Shown one piece after another: positions 7,438-10,283 of a DNA stretch of 10,283 nucleotides (the stretch's first letter is position 1; every line of letters begins with the position of its first letter). The translations under genes and the position numbers were made by a program. The stretch covers positions 1-10,283 of the forward strand of contig DATAEK010000388.1 in assembly GCA_036258055.1 (NCBI GenBank). The letters run 5' to 3'. The DNA is from DATAEK01 sp036258055 (GTDB lineage: Bacteria > Acidobacteriota > Vicinamibacteria > Vicinamibacterales > 2-12-FULL-66-21). A model generated the notes under the pieces. That model was not told where the DNA came from. It worked only from the letters and a program-made list of their open reading frames with translations, and made no database searches.

Positions 7438-8516
7438 GTAGCTCTGTACTACGCGCTGACCAGCCCGCCGGTACTCTCGGGAATGAACTGGCGCCCTCTC
7501 GCGCCTCCCGTTCGGGTCCCGACCCCGGTGCCGCCGCGGCCAGACCGACGATCTCGGCGGTGATACCGGCGTACAACTCGTCGCGAACGCTGGGCGAGGC
7601 GCTCGAGTCCGTCCGCGGCCAGACCTATGCGGTGCATGAGATCATCGTCGTGGACGACGGCTCGACGCGGGAGGAGGCGGAGGCCATCGACCGGGTCGCC
7701 GCCGGCTGCACGGTAATCCACCTGCCCAAGAACAGGGGCCCGTCCGTGGCCAGGAACAAGGGCGTGGCGCGCGCCATCGGCGAGTGGGTGGCTTTCCTCG
7801 ACAGCGACGACCTGTGGCTGCCCCGGAAGCTCGAGCAGCAGGTGGCCCACATCAAGGCCCACCCCTGCTGCCGCGCCGTCCACTGCAGCATGAGGGGGAT
7901 CGGACGCGACGGCCAAGAGACGGTCAACATCAAGACCGAGGTCACGTTCGAAGATCTGGTGGAGTTCCCCTGCCCGGTGTTCCCGTCCGCCGTGATGATG
8001 CACCGGGAGACCCTGATCGAGGCCGGCCTCTTCGATCCCACCAAGCGCTGCTGCGAGGACCTCGATCTGTTCCTGCGCTTCACATCGGAGCACTCCATTG
8101 AGTGCGTGGCCGAGCCGCTGGTGGTGCGGCGGGCGAGCTGGGACGGCCTGTCGAGCAATATCCCGCGGTTCTGGCGAGAGGCGGACCGTGTCTACCGCGA
8201 GTACCAGCACGTGTTCCAGGACGAGGCCCGCGCGCGCGAGACGCTGATCGGGCTGCACAGCGACTTCGTGCTGCGCGCGCTCTACAAGAGGGACTTCTCG
8301 GTGGCGTGGAAGATGGGACGCCGGGCCGTGCGCCATGACGTCCCGCTGCTCCGCGTGCTGCCGAGCGTGGTCGCCAGCTTCGTCCGTAACCGCATGCGCA
8401 GGCGCCGCCGGCCTGAGTCCCGTGCGCACGCTCCACAGATGCGGCGGCGCGGCCCGTTCCTCTCGGGCGACGCGGCCCTTTCCCCGGGCGGCGGGCGATA
8501 CGGCGGGCCCTGGTGA
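7434..8516 (+). CDS. Glycosyltransferase family 2 (GT-A fold)
   Basis: A 360-residue inverting-type GT2. After a low-complexity N-terminal stretch of about 38 residues the catalytic domain starts at TISAVIPAYNSSRTL (39-53), followed by IIVVDDGS (70-77), KNRGPSVARNKG (99-110), the metal-binding DxD motif in FLDSDDLW (121-128; D123 and D125) and CCEDLDLFLR (206-215), whose ED pair (E208-D209) is the usual catalytic-base region. No transmembrane anchor is evident. The C-terminus (about 318-360) is arginine-rich and then glycine/serine-rich, without family similarity. ATG 7434 overlaps the upstream stop as ATGA; there is no clear ribosome binding site, so coupling is likely. Third codon positions are about 90-97% G or C in samples I counted, against about 75% in the upstream fusion gene, suggesting a different origin. 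It is the last gene of the operon. Confidence 0.88.
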   Translation: MSSSVLRADQPAGTLGNELAPSRASRSGPDPGAAAARPTISAVIPAYNSSRTLGEALESVRGQTYAVHEIIVVDDGSTREEAEAIDRVAAGCTVIHLPKNRGPSVARNKGVARAIGEWVAFLDSDDLWLPRKLEQQVAHIKAHPCCRAVHCSMRGIGRDGQETVNIKTEVTFEDLVEFPCPVFPSAVMMHRETLIEAGLFDPTKRCCEDLDLFLRFTSEHSIECVAEPLVVRRASWDGLSSNIPRFWREADRVYREYQHVFQDEARARETLIGLHSDFVLRALYKRDFSVAWKMGRRAVRHDVPLLRVLPSVVASFVRNRMRRRRRPESRAHAPQMRRRGPFLSGDAALSPGGGRYGGPW

Positions 8517-8520
8517 TCGC

Positions 8521-8554
8521 GGGGACGGCGGTGGCCACCGTCAGACCGTTCCCC
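8521..8554. terminator. Possible hairpin terminator between convergent genes
   Basis: GGGGACGG (8521-8528) can pair with CCGTTCCCC (8546-8554), leaving one T bulged, and encloses the perfect palindrome CGGTGGCCACCG (8529-8540). It lies four bases after the GT2 stop, in the 141-bp gap (8517-8657) before the convergent SDR gene, where a terminator is expected. No T-tract follows on either strand, so it could instead slow or anchor transcript ends. Nothing else recognisable lies in this gap. Confidence 0.3.
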
Positions 8555-8657
8555 ACGTCCAAACTCCAGTCACCTCGCGCCCCGCTCGTCGCTCAGCTCT
8601 CGCCACACTTCGCGCAGGCGGTCAGGCCGTGCTGGTCTCCGTCTGGTCTGCTGTTCG

Positions 8658-9416
8658 CTAGCCGGCGACGAGCTGCTGCCCGCCGTCGACGTCGTAGGTC
8701 GCGCCGGTGAGGGCCGTGTTGATCATGATGTGTACGGCGAGGGCAGCGACGTCGGCCGGTCCCACGACGCGCCGGATGGGAAGCGTGGTACGGAGCTGAT
8801 TGCGGCGGTTTTCGAGTTGATCGCCGAGGAGCGATGCCGACAACGGTGTGTCGACGAAGCCGGCGGCGATGAGATTGACCCGGACCGGCGCGAGCTCGAG
8901 TGCGAGGCTGGCGGTCAGCGCAGGCATCGCGGCGGTGACCGCCGACACGAGCGCGAGCCCGAGACCCGCGCGGCGCGCGCCAGTACCGCCCATGAACAGC
9001 AGCGTGCCTCCGGGCCTGACTTTGGGCGCGGCGTTTCGCGCGACCCAGAAAGCCAGCAACAGATGTTCGCTGATGGCGAGCCGCGCCTGCTCGAACTCGA
9101 TCTCCAAAACCGGCCAATAATGCGGGCCGGGGCCGGTCAGCATCACATGGTCGATCGGAGTCGGCAGGTCTCGGAAGAATCTCTCCAGCGAAGCCGGATC
9201 ATTGGCGTCGAAGGCCGCGGTGCTCAGCGCGCCGAGCTCGCTTCCGGCGCGCTGCAGATTCTCGGGATTCCGGCCGGTGAGGATCACCTTGGCTCCCTCC
9301 GCACGCGCGCGTCGGGCCGTGTCGAGCCCGATGCCCGCGCTACCGCCGATCACGACGACGGTTTGTCCGAGCAGCTCCGGTTCGCGCCGGATCGCAGAGG
9401 AAGTTGCGGTGCTCAT
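8658..9416 (-). CDS. Atypical SDR family oxidoreductase lacking the Tyr-Lys pair
   Basis: A 252-residue classical-length SDR. It has the cofactor loop GGSAGIG (24-30), LTGRN (46-50) whose arginine suggests NADP(H), D70 in the adenine-contact position, and the family C-terminal pattern LALELAPVRVNLIAAGFVDT (171-190) and YDVDGG (241-246). The catalytic centre is unusual: the serine position reads FMGGTG (141-146), and where YxxxK is expected the protein has VSAVT (157-161), so neither Tyr nor Lys is present. A similar loss occurs in a known divergent SDR group (PRK07041-like, from memory). It may use another mechanism or act as a binding protein. Start 9416 is chosen for the GGAGG just upstream and because 9452 would add 12 non-conserved residues and overlap the redoxin gene. 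It is the last gene of a three-gene minus-strand operon. Confidence 0.85.
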   Translation of the reverse strand: MSTATSSAIRREPELLGQTVVVIGGSAGIGLDTARRARAEGAKVILTGRNPENLQRAGSELGALSTAAFDANDPASLERFFRDLPTPIDHVMLTGPGPHYWPVLEIEFEQARLAISEHLLLAFWVARNAAPKVRPGGTLLFMGGTGARRAGLGLALVSAVTAAMPALTASLALELAPVRVNLIAAGFVDTPLSASLLGDQLENRRNQLRTTLPIRRVVGPADVAALAVHIMINTALTGATYDVDGGQQLVAG

Positions 9417-9419
9417 AAT

Positions 9420-9424
9420 CCTCC
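9420..9424 (-). promoter_or_regulatory. Ribosome binding site of the SDR gene
   Basis: GGAGG on the minus strand lies three bases before ATG 9416. Spacing is slightly short but the match is strong, and it decides this start over ATG 9452. Confidence 0.55.
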
Positions 9425-9435
9425 GAGGGGTTGAA

Positions 9436-10032
9436 TCAATCCTGTTCGGCAAACTCCTGCGCGTGCGTTTTTCCGTACGGATGGAATCTCGCCTTGTCGC
9501 CTTTCTCCCAGGCTGCTCGCTGCTCTGCGCTGCTGATGTCCCAATCGGGACGGCAGCGCTGCAGCACGGCGCGCAGGTCGAGGCGCAACTCCTCTACCGT
9601 CGGCCGGCCGAAGAACCAGTAACCGTTGTAGATCTTGTAAATACGCAGGCCCGGCTCGAGCACCAGCGTGTGAGGGATCATCGGATTGTGATGCGGGTCG
9701 GTGTACTCCGCGATGTCGAGATCCTTCTGCAGGGTGCGCGCGGGGTCTGACAGAAACGTCCACTGAGCGCCGACGCCAGCGCGGAACTCATTCGTATCCA
9801 GCAGGTTGTCGGTGGAGATGGTCACGAGACGGCAGTAGCCGACCTGCATCTCGCGATGGAGTTGCAGCAGCCCCTCGTGTTGTCTTCGATCTTTTGGACA
9901 GAAACCTCCGCGGGAGAGGACCAGCACCATCGGATCCTCTCCCTGCAACGCCGAGAGCGTGCGGCGCATCCCGCGGTGGTCCGAGAGCTCGTAGTCGGGG
10001 AGGATTGCCCCGGGAACGATGTCAGCCCTCAT
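9436..10032 (-). CDS. Peroxiredoxin-like redoxin domain protein
   Basis: A 198-residue thioredoxin-fold protein of the AhpC/TSA-redoxin type. It begins with IVPGAILPDYELSDHRG (5-21), typical of the peroxiredoxin N-terminus. It then has VLVLSRGGFCPKDRRQ (36-51), corresponding to the RGxWCPxCxxQ active site of peroxiredoxin-like proteins. C45 would be the peroxidatic cysteine; the second cysteine of the CxxC form is replaced by aspartate (CPKD), so a 1-Cys mechanism or a partner thiol is implied. The cis-proline region is MIPHTLVLEPG (118-128). A tail from about residue 160 (DWDISSAEQRAAWEKGD) extends beyond the usual fold. Other cysteines are C67 and C160. It is cytosolic, without a signal peptide. 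Its ATG overlaps the stop of the upstream VOC gene as ATGA, and the SDR gene follows after 19 bp. The likely role is peroxide or thiol reduction; the substrate is unknown. Confidence 0.85.
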   Translation of the reverse strand: MRADIVPGAILPDYELSDHRGMRRTLSALQGEDPMVLVLSRGGFCPKDRRQHEGLLQLHREMQVGYCRLVTISTDNLLDTNEFRAGVGAQWTFLSDPARTLQKDLDIAEYTDPHHNPMIPHTLVLEPGLRIYKIYNGYWFFGRPTVEELRLDLRAVLQRCRPDWDISSAEQRAAWEKGDKARFHPYGKTHAQEFAEQD

Positions 10033-10283
10033 TGGCGGGTGCTTTCGATGCGACGCACGCCGGCCTTCGCTGCCTCCTCCGCAGTCTGCCCATCCTGACG
10101 GGCGACGATGTAGGCGGCGTAGAACCCCGACCAGTGGTGCTTCGGAGCGGTCGGTTCGTACTGGCCATGATGCTCTTCCGCTTCTTTCCGGAGGTCGGTC
10201 AACGTCGCGACATCGAAGGTGCTCACGCCCCTCCCGGGAAGACGCGTTTTGATCTCCTGGAGCAGCCAGCTGTTGCCGTCTGG
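10029..10283 (-). CDS. VOC (glyoxalase-like) family protein, C-terminal part
   Basis: Partial gene: the 5' end lies beyond the right edge. The open frame continues from 10283 to the TGA at 10029-10031, giving 84 residues. It begins PDGNSWLLQEIKTRLPGRG, the last strand of a glyoxalase/bleomycin-resistance (vicinal oxygen chelate) domain, with the DGN motif and the glutamate of LLQE in the usual metal-ligand position. After it comes a helical extension containing LTDLRKEAEEHHGQYE and HHWSGFYAAYIVARQDG, as in VOC proteins carrying a C-terminal tail with a W..WYA.Y pattern. The GTG at 10226 is therefore an internal codon, not the gene start. It is the first visible gene of the minus-strand operon and overlaps the redoxin gene by ATGA. 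VOC proteins act on small reactive compounds; this one's substrate is unknown. Confidence 0.82.
   Translation of the reverse strand, partial: PDGNSWLLQEIKTRLPGRGVSTFDVATLTDLRKEAEEHHGQYEPTAPKHHWSGFYAAYIVARQDGQTAEEAAKAGVRRIESTRQ

Noticed and set aside
8517..8657. Remnant gene between the GT2 and SDR genes.
   Set aside because: Short frames here have no recognisable motif and poor composition; only the hairpin at 8521-8554 stands out.
10029..10226. A separate 65-residue small protein starting at GTG 10226.
   Set aside because: The frame continues without a stop to the window edge, and the added residues (PDGN...LLQE) are the conserved end of a VOC domain, so this is the tail of a larger gene.

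Overview
The window is GC-rich, gene-dense bacterial chromosome with third codon positions mostly G or C. Taxonomy cannot be fixed by reading alone. GC-rich hairpin repeats next to a CapK/Wzy-type surface-polysaccharide locus would fit a high-GC Acidobacteriota-like (for example Vicinamibacteria-like) or similar soil bacterium, but this is an impression, not a result.

Layout. Positions 1-222 hold no gene but carry two near-identical 93-bp repeat copies (period 114 bp) full of GC-rich inverted repeats, ending just before the first ribosome binding site. Positions 223-8516 hold six plus-strand genes packed with gaps of 3-10 bp or 4-bp ATGA overlaps, almost certainly one operon: a CapK/PaaK-like adenylate-forming enzyme, a GT4 glycosyltransferase, a Wzy/O-antigen-ligase-like membrane protein, a second GT-B glycosyltransferase, a large fusion of a Gfo/Idh/MocA oxidoreductase with an NAD-dependent epimerase/dehydratase (extended SDR), and a GT2 glycosyltransferase. 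Together they look like part of a cell-surface or exopolysaccharide locus: the fusion would make or modify a sugar nucleotide, the three transferases would build the repeat unit, the Wzy-like protein would polymerise or ligate it outside the membrane, and the CapK-like protein probably activates an acid for a non-sugar decoration. No flippase, export or chain-length gene lies in the window.

Positions 8517-8657 form a 141-bp gap between convergent genes, with a GC-rich hairpin. Positions 8658-10283 hold a minus-strand operon read from the right edge: the C-terminal end of a VOC/glyoxalase-like protein (cut by the window edge), a peroxiredoxin-like redoxin, and an atypical SDR that lacks the usual Tyr-Lys catalytic pair. 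This looks like a small-molecule detoxification or redox cassette unrelated to the polysaccharide operon.

The points most worth a second look are the MocA-SDR fusion, the odd C-terminal tail of that fusion where it meets a GT2 gene of clearly different codon use, the hairpin repeat pair, the acidic loop in the Wzy-like protein and the SDR without its catalytic residues. I see no defence system, CRISPR array, RNA gene or intact mobile element.
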